Assembly (NCBI GenBank): GCA_009995045.1
Contig: JAACQG010000014.1
Location: forward strand, 1 to 64,000
DNA length: 64,000 bases
Reading direction: 5' to 3'
Source: Alphaproteobacteria bacterium
GTDB lineage: Bacteria > Pseudomonadota > Alphaproteobacteria > Micavibrionales > Micavibrionaceae
Shown: piece after piece, positions 51,544-60,481 of the stretch
How the letters are laid out: each line of letters starts with the position of its first letter
Numbering within the stretch: the stretch's first letter is position 1
Notes under the pieces: generated by a model
Seen by the model: only the letters and a program-made list of their open reading frames with translations
Told to the model about the DNA's origin: nothing
Databases searched by the model: none
Translations under genes and position numbers: made by a program

Positions 51544-52689
51544 ATGCAATGTATTGATAATATTGAAAAAAAACTAAATACCATCGCGACATCCCTAACC
51601 GGTTTGCAACGTGAGCAAAGCTGGCCGTGTGAAGAATTGCTCAACCAAGCCGTGTATCAAACGCAAAATTTCCTCCATCCGCATTTAGAAAAATTACAAA
51701 ACACCGCGCAAATATTACTCGAAACCACAGAAGGCGCGCACAGCAAAGCCGTGGATGTTGAGACACTTTTTCGCGCATGGCACATGGATAAAAACCCGCC
51801 ATCGCTTCTGTCGCTATGTATATTTCTGCTGGAACACCTCGCTGTAAAACCATCACCTGATGATGCCAATATGCTGATCGTCTCCGCAATTTTAGGGCAA
51901 ATACATAACGAACCCGCATATCACAACGATATGCATTTCCGAAAAGTGCTCTCCCAAGCCATCCGCCTCATCATCGTCAATAACGATATATATGAGGGAA
52001 CCAGCCGCGCCCTCGACACAAAACAAATCTGCACATTGCTCTCCGCCGCCTGCATCCACGACCTCGATCATGACGGGCAGGGCAATGTCGTTAAAGGAAT
52101 CCACATCGAAGGCCGCGCAGAAAAACACTCTTATAACATCGTAAAACCCTATCTCGCCGCCGCAGGATGTGATGACGAGACCCTCAAAACGCTTCTGACA
52201 ATGCTTCTAACCACCGATGTATCCCCGCTTGACGATCCCACAAACCCAATGATGCAAATGAAGGCCGCATATCGATTTCATTTCCTCGGCGAAAAAATAA
52301 AAGCACACAGCCTCAATCTTTCAACCGACATCCGCGCCCTCGAAAAAGACCCCGCGCTCACAACGCTATGCATGCTCCTTCACGAAGCCGATATCGCAAC
52401 ATCCGCAGGGGTGACATACGACGTCACAAAATATGAAACCACCCTGATCATGGAAGAGTTTAAGGACGACAAAGCCTATCCATCCGACGTGGTAACTTTC
52501 CTCGACCAAGTCTGCCATCGCCGCTTCCTCAGCGCCGCCGCGTTAAAACTATATGCTGGAAATATGGCGCGTATATGCGCACTGGCGGAGCAAGACGTGA
52601 AAAACGGAAATGAGGCATACGGCCCGTCAAATCTCTCCAACTTCCTCATGCCACATGCTGAGCATAGCAATAACAAAACACTCAATTAA
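51544..52689 (+). CDS. HD phosphodiesterase with class I cyclic-nucleotide PDE signature
   Basis: 381 residues from ATG 51544 (a TTG four codons earlier is the alternative; neither has a ribosome site). Metal and catalytic residues match class I 3',5'-cyclic nucleotide phosphodiesterases: AYHNDMHFRKV (His127, Asn128, His131), then HDLDHDGQGNVV (His172, Asp173, His176, Asn181), which fits the full class I signature H-D-[LIVMFY]-x-H-x-[AG]-x2-[NQ]-x-[LIVMFY], and LHEADI with Asp283. Probably hydrolyses cAMP or cGMP in the cytoplasm. No membrane or sensor domain; the 120 N-terminal residues are helical and unassigned. No partner cyclase is present in this window. Confidence 0.85.
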   Translation: MQCIDNIEKKLNTIATSLTGLQREQSWPCEELLNQAVYQTQNFLHPHLEKLQNTAQILLETTEGAHSKAVDVETLFRAWHMDKNPPSLLSLCIFLLEHLAVKPSPDDANMLIVSAILGQIHNEPAYHNDMHFRKVLSQAIRLIIVNNDIYEGTSRALDTKQICTLLSAACIHDLDHDGQGNVVKGIHIEGRAEKHSYNIVKPYLAAAGCDDETLKTLLTMLLTTDVSPLDDPTNPMMQMKAAYRFHFLGEKIKAHSLNLSTDIRALEKDPALTTLCMLLHEADIATSAGVTYDVTKYETTLIMEEFKDDKAYPSDVVTFLDQVCHRRFLSAAALKLYAGNMARICALAEQDVKNGNEAYGPSNLSNFLMPHAEHSNNKTLN

Positions 52690-52693
52690 CCCA

Positions 52694-52713
52694 GATACTA
52701 CAAAGATAGTATC
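52694..52713. terminator. hairpin between HD phosphodiesterase and gor
   Basis: GATACTA, loop CAAAGA, TAGTATC: a perfect 7-bp stem without a strong T run, between two convergent genes. Confidence 0.5.
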
Positions 52714-52733
52714 AAGACATTACGTCGAAGGTA

Positions 52734-54086
52734 TTAGGTAAGCGTCACAAATTCTTCCGCGCTTGTCGGGTGAATGGGCATGGTACGGTCAAAATCCGCT
52801 TTCGTCGCTCCGCAATTCATTGCAACCGCAAACCCTTGCAAGATTTCCGGCGCATCCAATCCAATCATATGCAGCCCCAAAACCCGATCAGATTTGATAT
52901 CCACAATCATCTTCATCAAACTACGCTCCATTTTCTTGGCAAGCTGGTTGCGCATCGGCGTAAATTTGGAAAGAAAGACACTGACCTCATATCCCTCGTT
53001 CTCCGCCTGTTCCTGCGTTAAACCAATTGTCGCAATCGGTGGGTCGGAAAACACGGCTGTTGCGATATTATCGTAATGAACACTGCGATCGCGTTGCGTG
53101 TTAAACAAACGATCCGCAATCACATGCCCTTCTTTAATCGCCACAGGGGTTAAATTATCCTGGTTCGCCACATCGCCACACGCATAAATATTGCTCACCG
53201 AGCTTTGATAATCCTCATTCACATCAATCTGCCCGTTATCAAGGCGCGCAACGCCCGCCGCCTCAAGGTTCAGGCCACCAGTCTCTGGCGTGCGTCCAAT
53301 CGCGGCAAGCGGCACATCACATTCAAACGCCTCCCCCGTATCGGTATGAATAACAAAGCCATCATCTGTTTTCTCACAGGATTGAAGATCCGTATTAAAA
53401 TGCACACCAATCCCTTGCTCGCGCATGGAATCCGCCAAATGCGAACGCAGATCATCATCAAACCCCCGCAAAAACATCTCCCCGCGATACAGCAAATCAA
53501 CCTTTGCCCCAATGCCATGCAAAATATGCGCAAATTCCACCGCAATATATCCACCGCCAACAATCACCACGCGCTTGGGCGGGGTAGGCCAGCTAAACAT
53601 ATCATCCGATGTCGCCATCAAATCACCGCCATCTTGATGAGGAACGCGTGGTTTGCCACCAACCGCAATCAAGATTTTATCGGCGCTCACAACGCGTCCA
53701 TCCACATCAACCGTATGCGCATCAATAAATGTGGCAAAGCCATTTAAAATCTCAACACCATTATTTTCCAATGTGCTCTCATACGCCTTGTTCAACCGCG
53801 TAATCTCCGCACGTTGATGCTTAATCAATGTGTTCCAATCAAATCCAATCTCATCGGGAACATCCCATCCATAGCCTTTCGCATCACGAAAATGCCCATG
53901 ATAATCCGCGCCATAGGCCATAATCTTTTTCGGTACACATCCAAGGTTCACACATGTCCCGCCAAGCGCCGAAGCCTCCGCCACGCCAACTTTCGCGCCA
54001 TGAGACGCCGCAATACGCGCCGAGCGAACCCCCGCCGATCCCGCGCCAATCACAAAATAATCGTAATCATAATTCCGTTCGTTCAT
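52734..54086 (-). CDS. gor: glutathione reductase
   Basis: FAD enzyme that reduces oxidised glutathione with NADPH. 450 residues. FAD-binding GAGSAGVRSARIAASHG at the N-terminus; redox disulfide in GGTCVNLGCVPKKIM; NADPH-binding VVIVGGGYIAVEFAHILHG; the C-terminal His-Glu of the active site is HPTSAEEFVTL. Close to the plant/alphaproteobacterial form. It follows the lpxL-type gene by 3 bp in the same direction. Confidence 0.93.
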   Translation of the reverse strand: MNERNYDYDYFVIGAGSAGVRSARIAASHGAKVGVAEASALGGTCVNLGCVPKKIMAYGADYHGHFRDAKGYGWDVPDEIGFDWNTLIKHQRAEITRLNKAYESTLENNGVEILNGFATFIDAHTVDVDGRVVSADKILIAVGGKPRVPHQDGGDLMATSDDMFSWPTPPKRVVIVGGGYIAVEFAHILHGIGAKVDLLYRGEMFLRGFDDDLRSHLADSMREQGIGVHFNTDLQSCEKTDDGFVIHTDTGEAFECDVPLAAIGRTPETGGLNLEAAGVARLDNGQIDVNEDYQSSVSNIYACGDVANQDNLTPVAIKEGHVIADRLFNTQRDRSVHYDNIATAVFSDPPIATIGLTQEQAENEGYEVSVFLSKFTPMRNQLAKKMERSLMKMIVDIKSDRVLGLHMIGLDAPEILQGFAVAMNCGATKADFDRTMPIHPTSAEEFVTLT

Positions 54087-54089
54087 GCT

Positions 54090-54944
54090 CTAATCTTTCC
54101 ATCTCTTATGAAGCCATAGCCATTGCGCCGGCTCGTCTTTAATCCAATCTTCCAACATAACATTGGCGCGAAGCATCACGCTTTCAACCGCCTCATCTTT
54201 TTTAAATGTAAGCGGCGTATATAAAATCACCCGCAAATTAACACCATCACCGCGAACCACGCGCACGGGAATAATATCCTTGTCGTATTTCTGCGCCAAT
54301 TGCACCCATACGGGGTTGGTCATCGCCCCCCGCCCAAAAAACGGAATGCTCAAACCCTCATTATATTTTTGATCAATCATAATGCCGACATTGCGTCCGC
54401 CCTTAACCGCCTTCATCAAGCTGCGCCCACCGGCTTGCGATTTCGCATGCGCATTTAATCGCCCATCCAATGTCCGCGCTTTGTTGAGCATGGCATGAGA
54501 ATAAGGGTTATTCGGCGCCCGATATGTCGCATCAATCGGCAGGCCAAGTTGCAAAAACATAGACGCCTGCGCCACTTCAAAATTCGCCAAATGCGCACCG
54601 ATAAATATGGCTGATTTTTCACCGCTGATGTAATCGGCCAAATACTCCGCACCTTCAATCACCGTATAATCACGCGCAATCTCTTCCAGATGCGCATATT
54701 CCGCCATAAACCGCCCCAAATTATCCCACATATCAAGAATAATTTGATCCAGCTCTTGCGCGTTAAGATCAGGAAACGCCCGCTCCAGATTACGCCGCGC
54801 CTTTCGCGTCGCCGCAAGCCGCGCACCAATATTGCGCCCAATCCATCCGCCAACATTCGACGTGGTCGCAACAGGCAAAATTTTGAATACAAAAAACAGG
54901 CAATACAGCAAAGCCGCTTCCAGCAAATATCGGATCTTTGTCAT
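54090..54944 (-). CDS. lpxL: lipid A acyltransferase (LpxL/HtrB family)
   Basis: Adds a secondary acyl chain to the Kdo2-lipid IVA precursor at the inner membrane. 284 residues: one N-terminal membrane segment (LEAALLYCLFFVFKILPV), the HX4(D/E) catalytic motif GAHLANFEVAQAS, and FFGRGAMTNPVWVQLA, a family segment. It begins one base after lpxK ends and is the third gene of waaA-lpxK-lpxL. Which fatty acid it transfers cannot be told. Confidence 0.92.
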   Translation of the reverse strand: MTKIRYLLEAALLYCLFFVFKILPVATTSNVGGWIGRNIGARLAATRKARRNLERAFPDLNAQELDQIILDMWDNLGRFMAEYAHLEEIARDYTVIEGAEYLADYISGEKSAIFIGAHLANFEVAQASMFLQLGLPIDATYRAPNNPYSHAMLNKARTLDGRLNAHAKSQAGGRSLMKAVKGGRNVGIMIDQKYNEGLSIPFFGRGAMTNPVWVQLAQKYDKDIIPVRVVRGDGVNLRVILYTPLTFKKDEAVESVMLRANVMLEDWIKDEPAQWLWLHKRWKD

Positions 54945-55940
54945 CTAAAGCGCCTCGCGCAAAAACGCCGTAACCGCATCCGCATCATCAAATTGCATAA
55001 AGACGGGCAGGGTGACAATATCGCCTCGCTCATCCTCAGGCAGACGAAGGTAATCTTTCTGCGTCGTAATAAGCGCCGCGCCATGCTTGGCTGCTGTCTC
55101 ACGCAACGCGGCAATATCGGCGCTCTCATACGGGCAATGATCGGCAAATGCCTCACTGGCAACGATGTCATACCCCAAGCCATGCGACAAAAAGTCAAAA
55201 AACTTCTGCGGATAACCAAGCCCGGCAAACGCCAGATACTTCTGATCCTTTGGCGGCATATGATCTTGATCCGCCTCCAAATGCGCCGAAAACACAGGAA
55301 CGTCTTCGGGCAGCAGATCACGCGCCCCCGACTTATCCTCGCCAATCACAAAAAACGCATCCGCCTTCGCCAATCCGCTCTGCAATGGCTCACGCAATGG
55401 CCCGGCAGGCATCATCAACCCATTGCCAAAACCCATCTCACCATTGACCACAATAATCTTGATATCCTTATGAATACCCGGATTTTGCAATCCGTCATCC
55501 ATCACAATCATGTCCGCCCCACGCGACATACCAAGCCTCGCACCCTCAAAACGATCCGCCGAAACAATCGTCGGCGCATGCTTGGCCAGAATAAGCGACT
55601 CATCACCAACATCCCACGCGGAATGCGCATTGGGATCGACAATAATCGGCCCACGCTCCGCACCGCCATACCCGCGCATCAAGAAAAACGGGTTTTGCGC
55701 AATACCGCTTTCCTTTACCATTTCGGCAAATCGAATACAGGTCGGCGTTTTCCCCGTCCCGCCCGCGCTCAAATTACCAATGCAAATAACTGGGATATCC
55801 ACCTTCTTTGCCGCGCTCATCGTCTGATGCACCTTGAACCCAACCCCATAAAGCCAAGAAAGCGGCTTTAATAATTTCGCATTCACCGCAAGGCTCTCGC
55901 CCTGTTTGGGATACCAAAAAGAAGGCGTATTATGCGGCAT
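54945..55940 (-). CDS. lpxK: tetraacyldisaccharide 4'-kinase
   Basis: Phosphorylates the lipid A disaccharide at the 4' position. 331 residues from ATG 55940, chosen because AAGGA precedes it and MPHNTPSFWYPKQGES is the family start. P-loop GNLSAGGTGKTPT; RGYGGAERGPIIV and VSADRFEGARLG; MDDGLQNPGIHKDI. Its start overlaps the waaA stop by 11 bp, so the two are coupled. Confidence 0.95.
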   Translation of the reverse strand: MPHNTPSFWYPKQGESLAVNAKLLKPLSWLYGVGFKVHQTMSAAKKVDIPVICIGNLSAGGTGKTPTCIRFAEMVKESGIAQNPFFLMRGYGGAERGPIIVDPNAHSAWDVGDESLILAKHAPTIVSADRFEGARLGMSRGADMIVMDDGLQNPGIHKDIKIIVVNGEMGFGNGLMMPAGPLREPLQSGLAKADAFFVIGEDKSGARDLLPEDVPVFSAHLEADQDHMPPKDQKYLAFAGLGYPQKFFDFLSHGLGYDIVASEAFADHCPYESADIAALRETAAKHGAALITTQKDYLRLPEDERGDIVTLPVFMQFDDADAVTAFLREAL

Positions 55941-57219
55941 GGCGTATTCCTTCATCAATAATCGGTTGGATATGCTTAAGAACAATATCAATAACATGTC
56001 CTTTCGCATTCGCAAAATCATAGGCACGCCGCACATACTCATCACGCGCAGCATCATCACTCAAAAGCCATTCCAGCTTTTGCAAAAGATCATCTTGGTC
56101 ATGAACCGAAATACAGGCATTATGCGCCTGCATATCATCATAAATATCCGCCAAATTCTGCACATGCTTGCCATGAACAACCGCACAGTGTAATTGCGCT
56201 GGCTCAAGCGGATTATGCCCGCCGCCGCCATCCGCGCTTAACGATCGGCCAACATAAACGATAGAGCCTAATCGATAAAAAAGCCCCATCTCACCCATCG
56301 TATCGGCGATATAGATGCTGGTGTTGTCATCGGGCTGAACCTTATCGGCGCCGCGCAACATCACGTTATGATGATCCGCCTCCAACGCCACTAAAATCGC
56401 TGCCCCACGGTTGGGGTGGCGCGGAATAATAATCGACAATAAATCGGGATACGCGGCCTCTAACATCCCGTGAAGATCCGCCGCAATGCTTTCTTCGCCA
56501 TCATGCGTGCTGGCATAAACGATCACAGGGCGTGCCCCCACACTGATACGCATCATCGCTAAATCCTTGGCATCAAACCCAAGCGGCGCGGCGCTGTATT
56601 TCAAATTCCCACTCGCAACAACATCGCGCGCACCAAGACTCATAAAATTCTCCGCATCATCATCACTCTGCGCAAGGATCACATCAAACGTGGACAAAAG
56701 CGTCGCAATGCTCCCCCGCACCAGCCGCCACCGCGCCAGTGATTGCTTCGAGAGCCGCGCATTGATGAGCGCCGCGGGAGTATTGCGCGCTTTAATGGCC
56801 GATAACATATTCGGCCATAATTCCGATTCCATCCAAAACGCAGCATCAGGGCACCAATGATCCAAAAACCGCGCAACCCATTGCGGATGATCCAAAGGAA
56901 TAAATTGATGAAAGGCGCGGGCGGGCAGGGCGTCTTCCATATGCTTGGCCGAGGTCTGCGTCCCGGTCGTCACCAAAATATGCGCATCGGGCGTTTGCTT
57001 TATAATCGAATGCACCAAAATAAGCGCTGACTGCGCCTCACCCACACTGGCCGCATGCACCCAAAACACATGCCCATCTGGGCGCGGCTTGGCGCTTATC
57101 CCTCTGCGCTCATCAAGCCGCTCTGCATTTTCCTTGCCCTTTGCAACGCGCGCACGAAGCAGGCGATTAAGCAAAGGCTCGGATTGTGTCATTATGGAGG
57201 TATAAAACTTTAACATCAT
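55930..57219 (-). CDS. waaA: Kdo transferase
   Basis: Attaches Kdo residues to lipid IVA, building the inner core of lipopolysaccharide. 429 residues. FYTSIMTQSEPLLNRLL and RVAKGKENAERLDERRG are the family start; WVHAASVGEAQSALIL holds the catalytic Glu; ALINARLSKQSLARWRL, and the C-terminal GGGGHNPLEPAQLHCAVVHG contains the nucleotide-binding HNxxEP motif. Start M1 gives the normal length; an ATG nine codons on is less likely. First of three lipid A genes. Confidence 0.95.
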   Translation of the reverse strand: MMLKFYTSIMTQSEPLLNRLLRARVAKGKENAERLDERRGISAKPRPDGHVFWVHAASVGEAQSALILVHSIIKQTPDAHILVTTGTQTSAKHMEDALPARAFHQFIPLDHPQWVARFLDHWCPDAAFWMESELWPNMLSAIKARNTPAALINARLSKQSLARWRLVRGSIATLLSTFDVILAQSDDDAENFMSLGARDVVASGNLKYSAAPLGFDAKDLAMMRISVGARPVIVYASTHDGEESIAADLHGMLEAAYPDLLSIIIPRHPNRGAAILVALEADHHNVMLRGADKVQPDDNTSIYIADTMGEMGLFYRLGSIVYVGRSLSADGGGGHNPLEPAQLHCAVVHGKHVQNLADIYDDMQAHNACISVHDQDDLLQKLEWLLSDDAARDEYVRRAYDFANAKGHVIDIVLKHIQPIIDEGIRHAA

Positions 57220-57257
57220 TAATAGGTACTAAAGAAAAAAACATGTAAAATAAAGAT

Positions 57258-57587
57258 ATGAAACGCATTCTCAGCAATCAAAACAAAGATAAAAAAGCCG
57301 AGCTCCGTAAGCTCGTGCTCATACAACTGTCAAAAATGCGAACAAAAATGAAGCGCGAACATCCCGGAATGCTAGAAGGGCTGCGCGAAAAGATGGAGGC
57401 AAGTCAGCAAAATCAGGCGTCGCAACCATTCAAACCAACGCCGCCAGAAACGGCACAGGCAAAACCCGATCTCGCAATTGACCACGTCAAAAACAAAGAA
57501 ACCATCGAAAAAATGCTGAATTTAAAATCAGACAATCCCGGTTTTGAAAAAGCCGTAAAAGCAATTTTATCTAAACAGAAACATTAG
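57258..57587 (+). CDS. hypothetical basic helical protein
   Basis: 109 residues, very rich in Lys, Gln and Met, with predicted long helices (KKAELRKLVLIQLSKMRTKM; MLEGLREKMEASQQNQ) and a Pro-rich linker. No motif known. It is divergent from waaA and overlaps the 3' end of the convergent secreted-protein gene by 4 bp. The ATG lacks a good ribosome site, so its reality is moderate. Confidence 0.55.
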   Translation: MKRILSNQNKDKKAELRKLVLIQLSKMRTKMKREHPGMLEGLREKMEASQQNQASQPFKPTPPETAQAKPDLAIDHVKNKETIEKMLNLKSDNPGFEKAVKAILSKQKH

Positions 57588-58531
57588 AGAATACAGTCAC
57601 CAGCACCGGCGGGGTTGTTTGCGTCTGGTCCCGCGCCAGAAGGCTTCCAATGACATCCAGGCACCAAACAGACATGCTCAAAATAAAAATATGGCGGCTG
57701 GTCATTGCGTGAATTATCCTCAACCACCAAACCTGTTTTAAGTCTACTCGGTCCACCAGTCCCACACCCAGCAGTGGTCGGGAAGAAGTCCTCGAATTTA
57801 GTTTTTACAGGGTCGCGCTCCCACGGAGTAGTCGCTCCTGCGGGCGGTAAGGCCTCGTCAATCTTTGTCCCAAATTCAGACGCAACACTCGCGCAGCTCC
57901 CTGCTGGAAAACGTTTGTCATTGCCACTGGCGTAATCGTCAAATGTAAAAAAACCATCACTCGCAGCAATAGCAACAAAGTTCAAACATTTCGCCTTTTG
58001 CCAAACCGCCTGCATGATGTCACATGCATATGCTCCGCTGCCTATACTGCTTTCAAATGCATACGCGTCACCTGATGCTTCTGATGGCGCAGAACCTCCC
58101 CATCCGCCGCTTGCAGTGAGACGCCCACCAAGTAAAGAAGCATTGAAATTAGCGTTATCATAACTCACCAACGCATTTGAAATAAGCGCTTCAAGAGATG
58201 TTTTCATATGGCCTACAGGGATAGGAGCGGGACTCCAACGTTGTGTTTCGCTAAACATATCTTTCGCATGCTCCGCAAGCCCACGCAGGTGGTTGTCAAA
58301 ACATGTGTATTCCAAAACACTATCTGGCTTATAAATCAGATTTTGGTTTTGTGTAATCTCACGCTGAGCTTCTAACCACGCGCGCGCTTCCAATGATTTA
58401 TAATAATCCATATCGCACGGGCTAGGTGCAAATTGCGCTGAAACACTGGTGGAAAATAACAGCGTACATAACAAGACAGCTAAAAACCTGGTATCTTTAA
58501 TCCATAAAAATGTCTTGTTTCTATAAAACAT
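57584..58531 (-). CDS. secreted protein of unknown family, paralogue A
   Basis: 315 residues with a signal peptide (LAVLLCTLLFSTSVSA, cleavage near residue 32). The mature part has the block KPDSVLEYTCFD (residues 68-79), ALISNALVSYDNANF, and the late CLVPGCHWKPSG near the C-terminus, all shared with the next gene. Ten or so cysteines in the mature part could form disulfides in the periplasm. Function unknown. Third gene in a minus-strand group with 58612-59673 and 59670-60137. Confidence 0.8.
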   Translation of the reverse strand: MFYRNKTFLWIKDTRFLAVLLCTLLFSTSVSAQFAPSPCDMDYYKSLEARAWLEAQREITQNQNLIYKPDSVLEYTCFDNHLRGLAEHAKDMFSETQRWSPAPIPVGHMKTSLEALISNALVSYDNANFNASLLGGRLTASGGWGGSAPSEASGDAYAFESSIGSGAYACDIMQAVWQKAKCLNFVAIAASDGFFTFDDYASGNDKRFPAGSCASVASEFGTKIDEALPPAGATTPWERDPVKTKFEDFFPTTAGCGTGGPSRLKTGLVVEDNSRNDQPPYFYFEHVCLVPGCHWKPSGAGPDANNPAGAGDCIL

Positions 58532-58611
58532 AATGCCCTTTGCTCTCTTTATAGTGTATTCGATTTTGCCCTATTTGCGCAAATATCATTTTAAATCTAT
58601 CGCATAAAAAA

Positions 58612-59673
58612 TTACGGTGCATCTTTACATGTGCCTACACTGCTGCCACTTGGCTCATAATAGCATCCGGGAGTTGGACATACATATTCCGCATATTGTC
58701 TTGTCGAAACTAATGTTACAGTACCTGTCGTACCATAAGAAAATTTCTCTTGCTTAACCATCACACCCGTTGGCACGGGTTCGGCGCAAGTCCCGCTAGA
58801 TGAGGGGATGAACATATCAGAGTAGGTCACAATGTTATCTTTAAGCGCATATGTACCCCCGTCATTATTCGCAACGGCAATAGCCGCAGATGTAATAGGG
58901 TTTATACCGCCGCATTGCAATTGACCGCTCGGCAATGAATCGCGCGGATCCGCAGCCACTATATCTTCAAATGTCATGAAAAAAGTGGCCGGGTTGATAT
59001 TCTTACATTTAGCAAGCTCGTAAACATCCCGCATATTGGAACACGCAAGGCTAGCCGCGCCAACAGATGCCTTAACATCACTGCTGATCCCTGCGGAGCC
59101 GCCCAAAAATTCATGATCAAAATTGCTATTCACAAAGCTGGACATCCCCTGCATCACAAGACGGTTAAGTGACACATCCAGATAAGTATCAGCAGTGTAA
59201 ACATTGATATCAATATCAGAACCATCAGGCGTAGAAACACTTGAATAAGATCCACCACCACTACCAAGCCATAGATTGGTCTCCGAGAAAATCAAACCCG
59301 CAGTCTCGGCTGTGCGCTTAACTTGCCCATCAAAACATGTATATTCCAAAACACTGTCGGGTTTGCGCACCAAAAGCGCACTAATCATAATTTCCCGATT
59401 CGCCTCAAGATAAGAGCGCGCATAAATCTGGTTCATGAAATCACCATCACATGAATCATTCTCATGCTTTGCTTCATTGGGTGAACCTGGGGCATTAGGC
59501 CCATCTGAAGGATTTGAAGGTGTATTCGGCGTAAAAGCTTCCGAACACGGCACACTGCCAACATCTGGCAAGCCGGGAATAACAGACGTGCACTGCGCAT
59601 ATGCATCACCAGATGCCCCGAACAAAGCGATAAACGCAGCCGCACAAGCGAGAGTGGTGAGGCGTTTCATCAT
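58612..59673 (-). CDS. secreted protein of unknown family, paralogue B
   Basis: 353 residues from ATG 59673 (GGGAG five bases upstream; the first part of the open frame, up to 59733, lies inside the previous gene). Signal peptide LTTLACAAAFIALFGASG with cleavage near residue 26, then a Pro/Asn/Ser-rich stretch. Shared with paralogue A: KPDSVLEYTCFD (104-115), FSETN.W, SFVNSNFDHEFLGG, CPTPGCYYEPSG. Its ATGA start overlaps the stop of the previous gene. Function unknown; protein-protein or surface role likely. Confidence 0.8.
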   Translation of the reverse strand: MMKRLTTLACAAAFIALFGASGDAYAQCTSVIPGLPDVGSVPCSEAFTPNTPSNPSDGPNAPGSPNEAKHENDSCDGDFMNQIYARSYLEANREIMISALLVRKPDSVLEYTCFDGQVKRTAETAGLIFSETNLWLGSGGGSYSSVSTPDGSDIDINVYTADTYLDVSLNRLVMQGMSSFVNSNFDHEFLGGSAGISSDVKASVGAASLACSNMRDVYELAKCKNINPATFFMTFEDIVAADPRDSLPSGQLQCGGINPITSAAIAVANNDGGTYALKDNIVTYSDMFIPSSSGTCAEPVPTGVMVKQEKFSYGTTGTVTLVSTRQYAEYVCPTPGCYYEPSGSSVGTCKDAP

Positions 59674-60137
59674 TGCGCGCTCCCATTCTTTAAACTGCGT
59701 ATATTTACAAAACGCGACTGCGCCGCATCCCACTGATAAACATCATAGTCAAAATCATTATCAGGATGGTTAAAGCTGAGCAGGCTGCGAACGCCGTGAT
59801 GCTCATCATATGCAACCATCATTTTGCGCGCTTCAAATGACCCAAGCTCAGCCAATCCATCGCCCGTAGTCGCAACTACATCAAAATGATTGCGGGTATC
59901 ATTGATCGCACGCGCAAGTATAAATTCATCAATGCTATCGTTATTCAAATCCACCCGCGCAACCCGTGAAAAACGATAGTGATCAGAGATATTGGCGAGA
60001 TCATGAGCTTTAGCGTTATTTTTATCAATAAAATCGAGGCTTTCCGCCGCGTATGACGGAATTGCAAAAGCACAAACCACCAAAAAACATACCGATAATA
60101 TAAAACGAGAAACGGTCAAAACCTGCCCACCATGCAA
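59670..60137 (-). CDS. secreted FG-GAP-like protein
   Basis: 155 residues by the longest frame. Signal peptide about residues 10-30 (SRFILSVCFLVVCAFAIP, ending SYA). The segment RVDLNNDSIDEFILAR is like the Asp/Asn-rich metal-binding loop of FG-GAP/VCBS repeats. Start uncertain: the frame begins with TTG at 60137; TTG 60119 with GGGCAGG upstream is equally possible. Overlaps the next gene by 4 bp, so these are coupled; the group may be a three-gene secreted system. Confidence 0.65.
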   Translation of the reverse strand: MHGGQVLTVSRFILSVCFLVVCAFAIPSYAAESLDFIDKNNAKAHDLANISDHYRFSRVARVDLNNDSIDEFILARAINDTRNHFDVVATTGDGLAELGSFEARKMMVAYDEHHGVRSLLSFNHPDNDFDYDVYQWDAAQSRFVNIRSLKNGSAQ

Positions 60138-60239
60138 AAAAAGCTCAAAACTTGTTATTCATTTTAGCAGACATTGGGGTGTATGAGCAAAAATAAAAGC
60201 GTTTTGCATCACAGACTTATTCAATTTTTGAAAAAGGGC

Positions 60240-60467
60240 CTAACCCTTAAGGTCAATATCAAGAATGCTCATGTTGAAATCATACGAAGTTTCACCTTCA
60301 TCAACCAGCTTGTATAGAACACCAACAAATTCACCATTCAAAATCACTTCGACAGAATCATTCGCCTTTTCGCGCATCTTCAATGCAAACCCTTCAGATT
60401 TGAAGGTTCTGGCAAGATAGGCTTGTAATTGGGATACTTCTTCCGGCTTGATATTGTCGTCTGACAT
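60240..60467 (-). CDS. DUF3126 family protein
   Basis: 75 residues, cytoplasmic. EEVSQLQAYLARTFKSEGFA, VEVILNGEFVGVLYKL and YDFNMSILDIDL match the DUF3126 family, found mostly in alphaproteobacteria, with no known function. AAGGAG is upstream of the ATG, 14 bp behind the olsA-type gene on the same strand, so likely co-transcribed with olsBA. Confidence 0.9.
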   Translation of the reverse strand: MSDDNIKPEEVSQLQAYLARTFKSEGFALKMREKANDSVEVILNGEFVGVLYKLVDEGETSYDFNMSILDIDLKG

Positions 60468-60481
60468 GTAGGCTCCTTATA

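Noticed and set aside
54690-55871. 393-codon frame opposite lpxL and lpxK
   Set aside because: It runs against two clear lipid A genes and is rich in Arg, Asn and Ile with no family features; a shadow frame.
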